This document shows positions 35,804-44,538 of a stretch of 64,000 nucleotides of DNA, one piece after another. Each line of letters opens with the position of its first letter. Within the stretch, counting starts at the first letter, position 1. Source of the stretch: a virus. The DNA is taken from the IMG/VR virus record IMGVR_UViG_3300031566_005149, positions 1 to 64,000 of that record. One strand, given 5' to 3'. Both the position numbers and the translations under genes were made by a program. The notes below the pieces were generated by a model. The model had not been told where the DNA came from. It did no database searches and saw only the letters and a list, made by a program, of their open reading frames with translations.

Positions 35804-36451
35804 TTAAATTTTTATTTCGTCATCAATTTTCGTAACGTTTCCACCATTTAATTGTGTAAGAAATTTATTCATTGACCTATCGGCAAACCAAAAAGTTACA
35901 GAAGATATGGTAAGATAAGTCACGACACCAGTAATCTCAGTGAATATACCAACGGCTTGAACGCTTGTTAGTGAAATACCATTTTGTTGCATTATACGCC
36001 ATGCCAACATAGTTATCCAGGTTGTAACACCACATAAATATACGGTCAAAGCTGGTCTTAACATTCCTCGAACAAAATCACTCAACCCAAATAATGTTGC
36101 TATTAAAGACGCCAGTGGAAGTGTAATAATCTTCCATCTTCCTGTGACAGAAAATAATTTTTCAATCCATTTGTTATTGAACAAGGCCTTATTTCCTTCC
36201 TTTTGTCCCTGTATAAAAGCCTGAGCATCGGTTAATTCTATTTCCCCCTCCACCGTTGCACGAGTGATGGCTATGGAAGCTTTGGATTCCTGTATCATTG
36301 CGGCTGTCTCTGCTTCCACCATCTTTAACTCATGTTCATTACCAGCTTTCTTAATGTCCAATTCTAGTTTTTGAGCTTTATATTTGAAAATTCCACCAAC
36401 AACATTTCCAATAATTCCAGTGGCCATTCCAAGTATAGTTTCTAAAATCAT
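35804..36451 (-). CDS. Holin, 3TM (GTA-holin type)
   Basis: The protein has 215 residues. It has an N-terminal hydrophobic helix, an Ala/Glu-rich coiled part (about 25-85), then three membrane segments: WKIITLPLASLIATLFGL, LRPALTVYLCGVTTWITML and ITGVVTYLTISSVTFWF, ending in WFADRSMNKF. RPALTVYL and WFADRS resemble the three-span holins of gene-transfer agents and related phages. Predicted role: membrane permeabilisation at lysis. The gene upstream is a DUF5675-like protein, so a lysis cassette is likely. Confidence 0.75.
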   Translation of the reverse strand: MILETILGMATGIIGNVVGGIFKYKAQKLELDIKKAGNEHELKMVEAETAAMIQESKASIAITRATVEGEIELTDAQAFIQGQKEGNKALFNNKWIEKLFSVTGRWKIITLPLASLIATLFGLSDFVRGMLRPALTVYLCGVTTWITMLAWRIMQQNGISLTSVQAVGIFTEITGVVTYLTISSVTFWFADRSMNKFLTQLNGGNVTKIDDEIKI

Positions 36452-36484
36452 GAATTTATCCTCCTCTTACCATATCTTTAATTA

Positions 36485-36910
36485 TTAGCTCGGTCCTCCG
36501 ATAACATTCAACGAAAATTCTTGGCCAGCCATGTGATTCATAAACGCTCTTATCGTAATTCGCGAATTAAGAATGGCTTTCTGTTCACCAAGCCAACCAA
36601 ATTTAGCACCCAAAAGCAAACAACCCTCTACTGACGTTTTCAACCCTTTATCTTTTCGGCCAGCATAATTTCCACTGTGTATTAAGATGTAAGATCGACC
36701 TGGAACTTTCGTTACCCAATATGTATTTTTAAACCTTGGAGAATATCGAAGCTTACAAATATAATTTCCCGATGGAATACATGAGATACTTCGTTGATTA
36801 TCTCTCCACGGTAGTTCGAGAGTCTTACAGTTAAAACCAGATTCGGTTATTAATGCTCCCTCTGTTCCGTGATCACTGGTTCTAAATCTTAATAGATAAA
36901 CATTTTTCAT
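36485..36910 (-). CDS. DUF5675-like protein (lysis-region)
   Basis: The protein has 141 residues. Recognisable pattern: CIPSGNYICKL, VTKVPGRSYILIHSGN, GCLLLGAKFG. These match DUF5675, a phage family next to holins or endolysins and suspected to act on peptidoglycan. No classical endolysin is visible in this cassette; the transglycosylase at 56.6 kb may supply that role. The ATG overlaps the stop of a tiny basic ORF (ATGA). Confidence 0.75.
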   Translation of the reverse strand: MKNVYLLRFRTSDHGTEGALITESGFNCKTLELPWRDNQRSISCIPSGNYICKLRYSPRFKNTYWVTKVPGRSYILIHSGNYAGRKDKGLKTSVEGCLLLGAKFGWLGEQKAILNSRITIRAFMNHMAGQEFSLNVIGGPS

Positions 36911-37002
36911 TTTTTCACCTTCTTTTTTAATAGAAGTTTCTGCTGTTTTAATTTTAATTTTTGTAACTTCGCCCGTTTATTTTTATTGCAGCCACAAGCC
37001 AT
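36907..37002 (-). CDS. 31-aa basic protein, overlapping both neighbours
   Basis: The ATG overlaps the TAA of the upstream gene, and the TGA overlaps the ATG of the DUF5675-like gene, so translation is coupled on both sides. The product starts MACGCNKNKRAKLQK and ends in a Lys/Leu helix. The GGCGGTAAAAAATA before it is not a strong Shine-Dalgarno, which also suggests coupling. A similar short basic ORF is common beside phage head or lysis genes, but its role is unknown. Confidence 0.5.
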   Translation of the reverse strand: MACGCNKNKRAKLQKLKLKQQKLLLKKKVKK

Positions 37003-37685
37003 TATTTTTTACCGCCTGTCTTGAATTGTCTCATAACCTTTACAACAGATTTCAATAATTCAAATTTATTATCCGAATCTTTACAGATTTCATCTGCTTT
37101 TTCTAAGATTATATTCTGAACACTATCACTTGATGTTCCGGCATTTTTCATATAACTTCGAATACCTTCTTCATCAATCTTTTTTAACCTTTCCAGGTAT
37201 TCACTTTTAGTGTCCTCAGTTATAATAATTGAAGATTCTGTTTGAATTTTTTTCTTTCTTTTTGGTTCTGGAAGTGTGACTTCTTCTTCTGGATCATCTA
37301 CAATAATCTCAGCCTGTTCATCAACTTCCACATCTTCTGTTTTAATAGTTCTTACTTTGGGTTTTTTAATGGAAACTTTTGCTTTTACAGACACGGGTTC
37401 AACCATTTTTAATTTACCTTCCCATGGAACAAAGTAATTATGGTCAGTAAATACTTCTAACTTAGCTTCTATGCTACCACCTTTAATGTCATGTATAACA
37501 TTGCGTAAGTGTGGTAAAGAAACTTTCACTTGTTGATTTTTTATAGTCACGGGAAAACCATACTCTATTCCACCAAATATAATTCTAAATTTGCCATTTA
37601 GAGTATTACGATCCAAACCCTGGACATCCAAATCAAATGTTATCAATTTTCCCTTATGGATATCTATCTGTATAGTTGAACTCAT
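37002..37685 (-). CDS. Hypothetical two-part protein with acidic linker
   Basis: The protein has 227 residues. The N-terminal 90 are beta-rich (IQIDIHKGKLITFDLDVQGL, GKFRIIFGGIEYGFPVTI), followed by a charged linker (EVDEQAEIIVDDPEEEVTLPEPKRKKK) and a helical C-terminus (SEYLERLKKIDEEGIRSYM). This plan resembles head scaffold or virion core proteins, but I do not recognise a family. Class B motif 24 nt upstream. Confidence 0.6.
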   Translation of the reverse strand: MSSTIQIDIHKGKLITFDLDVQGLDRNTLNGKFRIIFGGIEYGFPVTIKNQQVKVSLPHLRNVIHDIKGGSIEAKLEVFTDHNYFVPWEGKLKMVEPVSVKAKVSIKKPKVRTIKTEDVEVDEQAEIIVDDPEEEVTLPEPKRKKKIQTESSIIITEDTKSEYLERLKKIDEEGIRSYMKNAGTSSDSVQNIILEKADEICKDSDNKFELLKSVVKVMRQFKTGGKK

Positions 37686-37709
37686 TTGTTTTTATCCTCG
37701 CATAAGACT

Positions 37710-37724
37710 ATTTACTTTTTGTTC
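37710..37724 (-). promoter_or_regulatory. Class B promoter-like motif
   Basis: On the minus strand GAACAAAAAGTAAAT, preceded by GTA, 24 nt before the ATG at 37685. A GAGGA Shine-Dalgarno stands between motif and start. Confidence 0.7.
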
Positions 37725-37748
37725 TACATTTTATAGATTTTGTTTAAT

Positions 37749-38774
37749 CTAAAAATATGGATCATCTAACTCCTCAGAAGACATATTAACAGTTTTGATT
37801 TCTATCTCACATTCATCACAATCCTCTGATGTTACTCCGGTTACTGTAATTTCTCCAGGTGGGTCAGCATACTTTTCAGCCATTGCTGGACCGGAAGGAC
37901 CACCACCACCACCTTGATTACATATAGGACATTCATCAACAATATACGTTTTAGTTATAGAATCCTCAGTCAATCCAGAATCGCGTACAATCAATTTAAT
38001 CGTGAAAGTATCTAAGAATGGAAATGCATAATAAAAATCTATTTCTCCAACATCTTCCAATACTGCCAGGAGATTTCCAATACTATCTCTAACTTCCCAT
38101 CTACTGTATATAATAGGTGGAAATGTTGTTGATGATGTATTTATGTATTTATAATTGAATAGTAAAGAATCACAATCTGGTAATTTCTCTCTTTCGAAAT
38201 CAGCTTGAATTTCTGTTGTGCTTGATGAACTCGAACTGGTCGAAGAGCTGGATGAACTGGAGCTAGACGAGATCGAACTACTTGATAAACTAGAACTCGA
38301 ACTACTTGATAAACTAGAACTCGAACTGATCGAAGAACTGCTGGATGAACTTGAGCTGCTGCTACTGCTGGACAAACTCGATGAGCTACTTGAGCTCGAT
38401 GAACTCGAACTCGAACTCGTTGATGATGAGCTGGAGCTGGAGCTGGAACTTGTTGATGATGAACTGGAACTGGAACTCGTTGATGAAGAACTTACCGAAC
38501 TGGAACTTGATGAACTTGAGCTGGAGCTTGACAGGCTTGATGAACTAGATGAGCTCGAAGAACTTACTGAACTGGAGCTTGATGAACTTGAGCTGGAGCT
38601 TGACAGGCTTGATGAACTAGATGAGCTCGAAGAACTTACTGAACTGGAGCTTGACGACGAAGACCCCTCGACCCAATTAACAATTAAGTCACCCGCTCTA
38701 TATGGAGTAGCACATTCATCACATGAATCTACTTGTGAAAAATATGGTACTCCAAATGGATTAGCTCCAAACAT
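37749..38774 (-). CDS. Virion protein with central poly-serine tract
   Basis: The protein has 341 residues. N-terminus MFGANPFGVPYFSQVDSCDE (seen in phage tail proteins), then about 150 residues of Ser with single Val, Leu, Thr, Ile breaks (residues 37-185), then a PKD/Ig-like beta domain (YSRWEVRDSIGNLLAVLED, FTIKLIVRDSG) and a Cys-containing tail (CPICNQGGGGG). The Ser tract would be an extended stalk linking the anchored end to the exposed domain. The DNA is a tandem repeat, so length variation between strains is expected. Confidence 0.7.
   Translation of the reverse strand: MFGANPFGVPYFSQVDSCDECATPYRAGDLIVNWVEGSSSSSSSSVSSSSSSSSSSLSSSSSSSSSSSSVSSSSSSSSSSLSSSSSSSSSSSSVSSSSTSSSSSSSSTSSSSSSSSSSTSSSSSSSSSSSSSSLSSSSSSSSSSSSSSISSSSSLSSSSSSSLSSSSISSSSSSSSSSTSSSSSSTTEIQADFEREKLPDCDSLLFNYKYINTSSTTFPPIIYSRWEVRDSIGNLLAVLEDVGEIDFYYAFPFLDTFTIKLIVRDSGLTEDSITKTYIVDECPICNQGGGGGPSGPAMAEKYADPPGEITVTGVTSEDCDECEIEIKTVNMSSEELDDPYF
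38497..38652. repeat. 72-bp tandem repeat encoding poly-Ser
   Basis: Two 72-bp units (38497-38568 and 38569-38640) nearly identical, with the start of a third (from 38641). It lies within the Ser tract of the minus-strand gene. The wider region 38218-38652 is built of related 6-18 bp units (GAACT, GAGCT, GATGAACT). Confidence 0.9.
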
Positions 38775-38786
38775 TTAATTTCCTCA

Positions 38787-40172
38787 TTATTCATAAACAA
38801 TTAGTACGTTACAAGCTGCGACACTTATTGTAAGTGTTAATCCTATATTGAATGCAAGATTTCTAAAATCTAAATCTATCGGTTCAGTTTTAGCTGGAAG
38901 TGGTCCACTTGACCATTTAATTTCTCCAGAATTTGTCACATTATCATATAAAGTTACTACACTAGTAGATACCATACTAGATATGATCATACCGTGTAAA
39001 ATACCAGGACCATACTTTAATACATTTCCAACAGTTACTCCCACTTGATATTTACTTCTTGGTTGAGTTAATAATGGACCTAATCTAGAAATGCTCATAA
39101 CTCTACAATATAAAACATGATTAGTATCAAGACCGCTAGAGTTAACATTATCCATTCCAACATACATAGTCATTGTATTTGACCAAGTAGTTGTTAAGGC
39201 GCTGACCGTATGAAGTATTTCATCTCCAATAACAAACCAAACTTTAGAATTGGTCCAATATATTTCATATGTTTTTGCATTTGTGTCTACCTCTATAGTT
39301 GATCCCAATTGACCATTAAAATTACCGTTGGTTACTTTAGTTTCACTACCACCCTTAATTGTTGAAATTTCAAACGTAGTTCCTTCTAATGAAAAGAATG
39401 CTCCATCGGTAATAGTTGGCATTGTTGCACCCCAACCGATTCCCCAACGTCTTCTATTATTAGCAACTCCTAAATCTCCAAGTTGTATTACTGCTCTGAA
39501 TCTCATTGAGTTACCAGCGGAATATCTTGCAGCAGCAGAACTGGCCGCAATTGTGGAACCATTAGGAGTTGTATTAGTTGCAAGAGTTATTTGAGCGCCA
39601 CCCTGACTTGTAGTTCCTCCATTTGCATTAGTCACCACCACAAAATTTGAATCTACTGTTGATCCTGTAAAGTTAGTCCCAACTAACTTTGTAATAGCTG
39701 CTGTTCTTATTTCCCCTATTGGAGTATTTTCTGCATGAAATCCATAATTATCATTAATATGGGCTTCTATTTTTAATCTTCCATCTTCAGTTAAACTTCT
39801 AGGAACCGCTTCAACCATTGGGCATAGAGCTAATTGAAGTCTGAAAAATGTAGTCGCTGAAGATCCTAAGTTAACCACTCTTAATCTAACATATGAATTA
39901 ACAGCTTGTACTGTCCAACCATCCCCACCCAAGGAATACAAATAATCAAACTCATCCATTATATCCCAATTAATACCATCCGGTGACTGATCTACAGTAA
40001 TATGACAATTCTGATCCGTCTTTATAGAAACCTGCAAACCAACGACTCCAAGTGTCGAAGTTGATATTCCTGTAAATGTATCGCCAGTGGAATCAGCAGC
40101 TTCCAAATTAACATCAGAACTATTATTTGGATCGGCTACTACATCTTGTTTTATATGTTTAAAATAACTCAT
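38787..40172 (-). CDS. Tail fibre / virion surface protein
   Basis: The protein has 461 residues, rich in Thr, Ser, Asn, Gly, beta-strand throughout. The first part (VGLQVSIKTDQNCHITVDQS and SYVRLRVVNLGSSATTFFRLQL) resembles phage discoidin-like surface domains. The middle (SAGNSMRFRAVIQLGDLG) looks like a lectin-type sandwich, and the end like a beta-barrel tip. No enzymatic motif. Probable receptor-contact or decoration protein; exact role not readable. Confidence 0.6.
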   Translation of the reverse strand: MSYFKHIKQDVVADPNNSSDVNLEAADSTGDTFTGISTSTLGVVGLQVSIKTDQNCHITVDQSPDGINWDIMDEFDYLYSLGGDGWTVQAVNSYVRLRVVNLGSSATTFFRLQLALCPMVEAVPRSLTEDGRLKIEAHINDNYGFHAENTPIGEIRTAAITKLVGTNFTGSTVDSNFVVVTNANGGTTSQGGAQITLATNTTPNGSTIAASSAAARYSAGNSMRFRAVIQLGDLGVANNRRRWGIGWGATMPTITDGAFFSLEGTTFEISTIKGGSETKVTNGNFNGQLGSTIEVDTNAKTYEIYWTNSKVWFVIGDEILHTVSALTTTWSNTMTMYVGMDNVNSSGLDTNHVLYCRVMSISRLGPLLTQPRSKYQVGVTVGNVLKYGPGILHGMIISSMVSTSVVTLYDNVTNSGEIKWSSGPLPAKTEPIDLDFRNLAFNIGLTLTISVAACNVLIVYE

Positions 40173-40182
40173 TTCATCCCCC

Positions 40183-40755
40183 TTAAATTATAATCCATAA
40201 ACCAGCATAATAATCACAAATTTGAAGGTTTTCATATTGATTAATCGCTTGATTTAATTCTCCGTCTATTGTGTTTGTTGCATAACCTTCAACAGTTATC
40301 ACGCCAGAGTTTATATTTTTTATATTTATTATTCTTCCGGAGCCAGTAGCTTCGAGAAGATTTATAGTAAAATCACTAGCTGAATCACATACAATTACAT
40401 CATCATTACCCTCAACTGTATATGTACCTGTTTTTATTACAGAATTTAAAAATCTAAATGTTCTAGACGCATAAGCTGTAATTGTGGCAGAAAATCTATC
40501 ACCAACTATAATGGTTCTTGCAGATGTTCCTTCTTGTTGCCTTGTGATTGTAAATATGTCTCCGGTGCTATCTATAACAGTTACGATCTCAGCATTCGTT
40601 GATAATGGCATTTCACTAACTGGCCACACAACAGCATTGAACGGAGTTGGTGGAAATAATGTTCCATCTCCAGACGTTATTTCTATTTGTGTCCCTGTTG
40701 TGGATGGTAATGGTGCTACCACAACTCTTGAATAAGCGAAATTTTTGTATTCCAT
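40183..40755 (-). CDS. Small tail fibre-like protein
   Basis: The protein has 190 residues. It has a pattern frequent in phage fibre proteins: LFPPTPFNAVVWP, AEIVTVIDSTGDIFTITR, QQEGTSARTI, GDRFSATITAYA. A second beta-helix-like half follows (IINIKNINSGVITVEG). Likely a virion appendage. Start ATG after AGGAG. Confidence 0.6.
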   Translation of the reverse strand: MEYKNFAYSRVVVAPLPSTTGTQIEITSGDGTLFPPTPFNAVVWPVSEMPLSTNAEIVTVIDSTGDIFTITRQQEGTSARTIIVGDRFSATITAYASRTFRFLNSVIKTGTYTVEGNDDVIVCDSASDFTINLLEATGSGRIINIKNINSGVITVEGYATNTIDGELNQAINQYENLQICDYYAGLWIII

Positions 40756-40768
40756 TTAATTACTCTCC

Positions 40769-41386
40769 TTATGATTTAATAATTCTAAACTGAATATATC
40801 TGTCATTTGTATTGTGTGCTACTATATAATCGTCCCATGCTGGTAATATATCGTCTTGATTGAACGGTATTTGTGAGTGTCTTAGTTGTATTGTTGCATA
40901 GCATTGCCCATCCTCATATACATCTTCTCTCATTGTAATTATTCTTGGAAATATCGAACCGAGATTATAAACAGCACTCCGACCCTCTTCACCACATTCC
41001 AATTGTAATTGACCCCAGTCTTGATCACCGATAATGGTTGGGATAAATGCAGTTCCATCACTCCAAGTTTGCCAAGAAACTGGATCTTCATCTACAGGAT
41101 TTTGCTCGCCGAATGCCCAAGCTCCAGCCGAAGCTGTACTTGAAGAACTTGAGCTGGTTGAGGAACTCGAACTCGAAGAACTAGTGGAACTTGACGAGCT
41201 ACTACTCGATGAACTTAGGCTCGATGAACTGATTGAAGATGAACTGGAACTGATTGAAGATGAACTGGAACTGATTGAAGATGAACTGGAACTGATTGAA
41301 GATGAACTGGGCTCCCACTCCAATGGTTCTGAGGCGACCCACTCACCATCTTCAAATACCCATTGCATATCAGTTATTTGTGCCAT
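40769..41386 (-). CDS. Virion protein with poly-serine tract
   Basis: The protein has 205 residues. Short N-terminus (MQWVFEDGEWVASEPLEWEP), a Ser-rich tract with Ile, Leu, Thr every seventh or so residue (27-92), and a globular C-terminal domain (AWAFGEQNPVDEDPVSWQTW, IPTIIGDQDWGQLQLE) that looks beta-rich. It has the same anchor-stalk-head plan as the protein at 37749. Confidence 0.65.
   Translation of the reverse strand: MAQITDMQWVFEDGEWVASEPLEWEPSSSSISSSSSSISSSSSSISSSSSSISSSSLSSSSSSSSSSTSSSSSSSSTSSSSSSTASAGAWAFGEQNPVDEDPVSWQTWSDGTAFIPTIIGDQDWGQLQLECGEEGRSAVYNLGSIFPRIITMREDVYEDGQCYATIQLRHSQIPFNQDDILPAWDDYIVAHNTNDRYIQFRIIKS
41224..41310. repeat. 21-bp tandem repeat, four units
   Basis: Unit GAACTGATTGAAGATGAACTG repeats about four times in phase, encoding Ser-rich heptads with one Ile on the minus strand. 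Confidence 0.9.
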
Positions 41387-41457
41387 ATATAGTTCATCCT
41401 CCTTATGATCAACGCCTGTTACACTTGTTTATATAATTGCATTATATGTCAAGTTTT

Positions 41458-42174
41458 CTATACCTCATACGTTATTGTGAAAAAGATATTACCAGCATCG
41501 TCAGTGACACCAGAGACAAGTATGAGAGGTGATCCACCACTTGCAATATTAACCAGAGCGGCAGACTGAGCACCATTTGGTATGATTGCAGTAACGCTTC
41601 CCGTAAATGCAACATTAGCAACCAAAACTCCTCCAAAGTAACTGACATTCGTCGCGGTCTGCGTTGCAAATGGGAGTCCCTGAATATAAAAGCTGTTGTT
41701 CGCGGTTAGACCCGTTGTGTTGATTGTTAGCAGCCTACACGTCACGGTTACCTGTCGACCAACTTTAGTATACGTCCCTAATGCTGTAGCTGCGCTACCC
41801 GTATTTCCACCAGTCGCTGCATCTGCCGGCACCGGAGTCCACGTTCCCTCTTTATAGTCGTCAAGGGTATTAACAGCTATTAAACCACCTTCGCCGTCAG
41901 TAGTTGTATGATCATGAACTGGAAGTGAATGAGTTCCATCCTTTCCAACTATTCCATACCAAACTTCAGTTAGATTAACAGTTAAGGTATCGCTACCTGC
42001 ATCCAAAATTACTGTTGTATTTGGAGCTCCATATGACGATGATGCGATTGTGCCATATTGTAATCCATCTACACCACAGTCAGTTTTAACTCTTCTACCT
42101 GCATGAAAATCCAATGTTAAATCTGTTACTACAGTGAATGAGGTACCACTTACATATGTTGCTGCTAATCCCAT
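41458..42174 (-). CDS. Tail fibre-like protein
   Basis: The protein has 238 residues with high Gly/Thr/Ser content. SLPVHDHTTTDGEGG and DYKEGTWTPV followed by GTYTKVGRQVTVTCRL are hallmarks of phage tail-fibre C-terminal domains. Lowest AT content in the area, consistent with recent exchange of a host-range gene. No chaperone is visible next to it. Confidence 0.75.
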   Translation of the reverse strand: MGLAATYVSGTSFTVVTDLTLDFHAGRRVKTDCGVDGLQYGTIASSSYGAPNTTVILDAGSDTLTVNLTEVWYGIVGKDGTHSLPVHDHTTTDGEGGLIAVNTLDDYKEGTWTPVPADAATGGNTGSAATALGTYTKVGRQVTVTCRLLTINTTGLTANNSFYIQGLPFATQTATNVSYFGGVLVANVAFTGSVTAIIPNGAQSAALVNIASGGSPLILVSGVTDDAGNIFFTITYEV

Positions 42175-42205
42175 TTTACTTCCTCCTTATATATAATACT
42201 ACAAA

Positions 42206-42595
42206 TTATTTATATTCCATCTGACTCAGCTGTTGTAGTCTTTGAGTAATAAATACCACTTCATCAGTCAGTTTCTTAAGTTTTTCAGAAAGCTTACCCC
42301 TACATTTTGGTGGTTTGTTTGTTTTAGAACAATCCGCTGATTTTCTTTTTATTTCACCCAGCTGTCTTTGCTTTGCATCCAACTTAGCCTTCAACATACA
42401 AACACCCTTCTCTCTCGGAGGTAAATCTTTACATTTCCTTGCAGCTTTATTGAAATATTCTTTATACAACCTGAAAGCCATATTTGTAATACTGAAAGCG
42501 GCTGAAAAAGCACTGATGGTTAAAATTGTTGGGTCTATCTCTTGAAGACTGTCTTCTTGAAGTTCATCCAGATATTTTTGTACTTTATCACTCAT
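42206..42595 (-). CDS. Small helical virion-associated protein
   Basis: The protein has 129 residues. N-terminal acidic helix, a mildly hydrophobic segment (TILTISAFSAAFSITNMAF), then a basic coiled region with four Cys (KCKDLPPREKGVC; DCSKTNKPPKC), and a C-terminal coiled coil. It may be a fibre attachment or membrane-proximal protein. No family recognised. Class B motif 40 nt upstream. Confidence 0.6.
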   Translation of the reverse strand: MSDKVQKYLDELQEDSLQEIDPTILTISAFSAAFSITNMAFRLYKEYFNKAARKCKDLPPREKGVCMLKAKLDAKQRQLGEIKRKSADCSKTNKPPKCRGKLSEKLKKLTDEVVFITQRLQQLSQMEYK

Positions 42596-42635
42596 TGTAA
42601 TTACCTCGAATATTTATTTAATGCAGTGGGTACGT

Positions 42636-42650
42636 GTTTACATTTTGTTC
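42636..42650 (-). promoter_or_regulatory. Class B promoter-like motif
   Basis: On the minus strand GAACAAAATGTAAAC, preceded by CTA, before the helical protein at 42595. Confidence 0.65.
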
Positions 42651-42673
42651 TAGGTTTTTACTAAGATGATGAA

Positions 42674-43636
42674 TTATAAAATTCTTTTTTGGGCTTTAAC
42701 AGCATTCTGATTCCATAGCTGCTCTAAGAATTTTTTATTTCCAGTATCATCATATTCTTTTATTTTATTGTATACGTGAGCTGGACAAAATCTCTTATCG
42801 AGGTATTTGTGGTGGGGAGGGAGTTTTTGATATCTTAAAGCTTTATTATAAATGCCATGAATGTGACGAAAGCCAATTAATTTATCCCAAGTGCCAACAC
42901 CAGGAACAGATACTTGTGTGTCAGCAGGATTCTCTTTTGGTTTAACAACCTTTAACCCCAATTCTTCTGATGCAATGTGAAGTCTGGATTCTGGATTTCC
43001 CAATCGTTGGTGGGTCTTCTCATACGTTTCAAATGGAACAAAGTGTTTTACATAATGTTCTGCAAGAGCTCTCATCGCGTCAGACTTGCCAATAAACCCA
43101 GTTGTATTTAATAAAGGTCTCCCATTATTATCTTCCCAACCGATTGCTGCGATATCAGCATCTCCAAGAATATCAAATAGTTTATCGAAGTTTTCTGGTT
43201 TATCTAAGACGCAATCACCATTAGCACAATAGATATATGGATGAGAACCAACATCATTAATTCCAGATCTTATTAACCATCCATAACCATATGTCACACC
43301 ACCCCAATCATTCCATTTTGTAGTCGAAAACGAATGCAGTTGGTCAAATACATCTCTTGGGGGCATAACATTATCATATGTTTGTGTTGGAATAGTTGGG
43401 TCTAGATAATTAGCGTAGGATAAGTGTACCCAATATCCTGTTTTTATATGAGATTCAACGGAAGATTTTAAAAACATTCTCCCAGATGGATGAGCTGTTA
43501 AAACAATAGCACATTTTTTCTGAGATTTTACTGACCAAGAATCATTTTTCATGTACCCGTTGAGTATATGTTTGGCATAAGATTTTTGTTGTGGTGTTAA
43601 CTTTGGATCGTTAAGAGTCTCTCTTGTTATTCCCAT
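42674..43636 (-). CDS. Glycosyltransferase-like protein (paralogue 1)
   Basis: The protein has 320 residues. Segments CAIVLTAHPSGRMFLKSSVE, HIKTGYWVHLSYAN and IYCANGDCVLDKPENFDKL match a paralogue at 45468 (TAIIVTSHPGHRMFL; TNGDCIWEKPENVDKL). The opening strand plus GDC-type acidic site suggests a GT-A nucleotide-sugar transferase, with GD in place of DxD. No signal peptide. It stands at the 3' end of the glycan-type module. A different nucleotide-binding role cannot be excluded. Confidence 0.6.
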   Translation of the reverse strand: MGITRETLNDPKLTPQQKSYAKHILNGYMKNDSWSVKSQKKCAIVLTAHPSGRMFLKSSVESHIKTGYWVHLSYANYLDPTIPTQTYDNVMPPRDVFDQLHSFSTTKWNDWGGVTYGYGWLIRSGINDVGSHPYIYCANGDCVLDKPENFDKLFDILGDADIAAIGWEDNNGRPLLNTTGFIGKSDAMRALAEHYVKHFVPFETYEKTHQRLGNPESRLHIASEELGLKVVKPKENPADTQVSVPGVGTWDKLIGFRHIHGIYNKALRYQKLPPHHKYLDKRFCPAHVYNKIKEYDDTGNKKFLEQLWNQNAVKAQKRIL

Positions 43637-43637
43637 T

Positions 43638-43982
43638 TTATTTCCCCCATTCCTCTATCTTTCTTGACATTAACTTAAAACCTCCATGGGTTTTCGACCA
43701 TCCTTTTTCGAGGTATTTTTTCTCTAATTTATCATATTCTTTTTTATCTCCATTATATTCATATCGAGATTTAAAAATAGTCTGATATAAATAAATTTGT
43801 CCAAATTTGGGAGCTTGTTCTATAGTATCAATATAAAAATGCTCATCCTCTTCATATTCTATAAAAGTATTTAATTGTGGTGGAATATCTAATTCTATTC
43901 CTTTAATAACACGAAAAAATTCCGTGGAATATCCATTATTATCCTTTTCCCCAACAGCTATAATCATTAAATAATTTCTCAT
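43638..43982 (-). CDS. Hypothetical protein
   Basis: The protein has 114 residues, acidic in the middle (FIEYEEDEHFYIDTIEQ), basic at the C-terminus (KKYLEKGWSKTHGGFKL). No family or motif recognised. Overlaps the DUF4326-like gene by 4 nt (ATGA-type coupling) and abuts the glycosyltransferase-like gene. Confidence 0.65.
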   Translation of the reverse strand: MRNYLMIIAVGEKDNNGYSTEFFRVIKGIELDIPPQLNTFIEYEEDEHFYIDTIEQAPKFGQIYLYQTIFKSRYEYNGDKKEYDKLEKKYLEKGWSKTHGGFKLMSRKIEEWGK

Positions 43983-44242
43983 TTCTCCTCCTCTGCCATT
44001 TCCGCTAAAACGTCACCATGACATGTATCGGGATGGCACCAGCAACCGAGTGTCTGACCCTTGAGTTCACCTAGTTCGCATCTTAGCTGTGGATTCATAA
44101 AAATATATTGTCTAAACTTTTCAACAACTTCCTCTCTCGTACCATCTTTTCCTATCATATATGGATTTCCCCATTTGGATGGTCGACCTATATAAACATC
44201 ATAGGATTCTTCTTTGCAGTGAACGACTTTAGTTTTTTGCAT
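43979..44242 (-). CDS. DUF4326 protein
   Basis: The protein has 87 residues from the ATG at 44242 (GGAG 8 nt upstream); a longer in-frame reading overlaps the upstream gene too far. Pattern VVHCKEESYDVYIGRPSKWGNPY, followed by LKGQTLGCWCHPDTCHGDVLA, is the DUF4326 signature common in phages and mobile elements. Conserved Cys/His (CWC.P..CH) suggest a metal or nucleic-acid link. Function unknown. Confidence 0.85.
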   Translation of the reverse strand: MQKTKVVHCKEESYDVYIGRPSKWGNPYMIGKDGTREEVVEKFRQYIFMNPQLRCELGELKGQTLGCWCHPDTCHGDVLAEMAEEEK

Positions 44243-44525
44243 TAGTAAGGCTCCAGGCAATTGCATCAAAATCGTATTTTCTATTTCCGTTATCATCTTC
44301 AACAACAGCCAACTCTCTGATTTCATCTGATATCATAGGCATTCTCACATTATAAGACACATCACACTTCGGGTGAAAATTCCCATCACCATCAACAAAG
44401 AAACTAACATGTCTAGAACCGCCCATCGAAGACAGCTGATTCCAATATATAAACATCGCGTGGAGTGCTAACGCCTGTGGCTTCGTTACTTCCATTTCAA
44501 CTCTCATTTTTATTTTATCACTCAT
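44229..44525 (-). CDS. Hypothetical phage protein
   Basis: The protein has 98 residues. VEMEVTKPQALALHAMFIYWNQLSSMG and a strand-rich VSFFVDGDGNFHPKCDVSYN suggest a small alpha/beta protein of a kind seen in many phages. It ends inside the DUF4326-like gene (14-nt overlap). No function known. Confidence 0.65.
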   Translation of the reverse strand: MSDKIKMRVEMEVTKPQALALHAMFIYWNQLSSMGGSRHVSFFVDGDGNFHPKCDVSYNVRMPMISDEIRELAVVEDDNGNRKYDFDAIAWSLTNAKN

Positions 44526-44538
44526 TGTTTATCCTTTC

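Noticed and set aside
38218-38778. Long plus-strand ORF of Leu/Glu/Asp repeats opposite the poly-Ser gene
   Set aside because: It is the antisense reading of the Ser-codon repeats; no Shine-Dalgarno or promoter; the minus-strand frame has recognisable flanking domains.
41034-41408. Similar Glu/Leu-rich plus-strand ORF
   Set aside because: Antisense of the second poly-Ser gene; no start signals.
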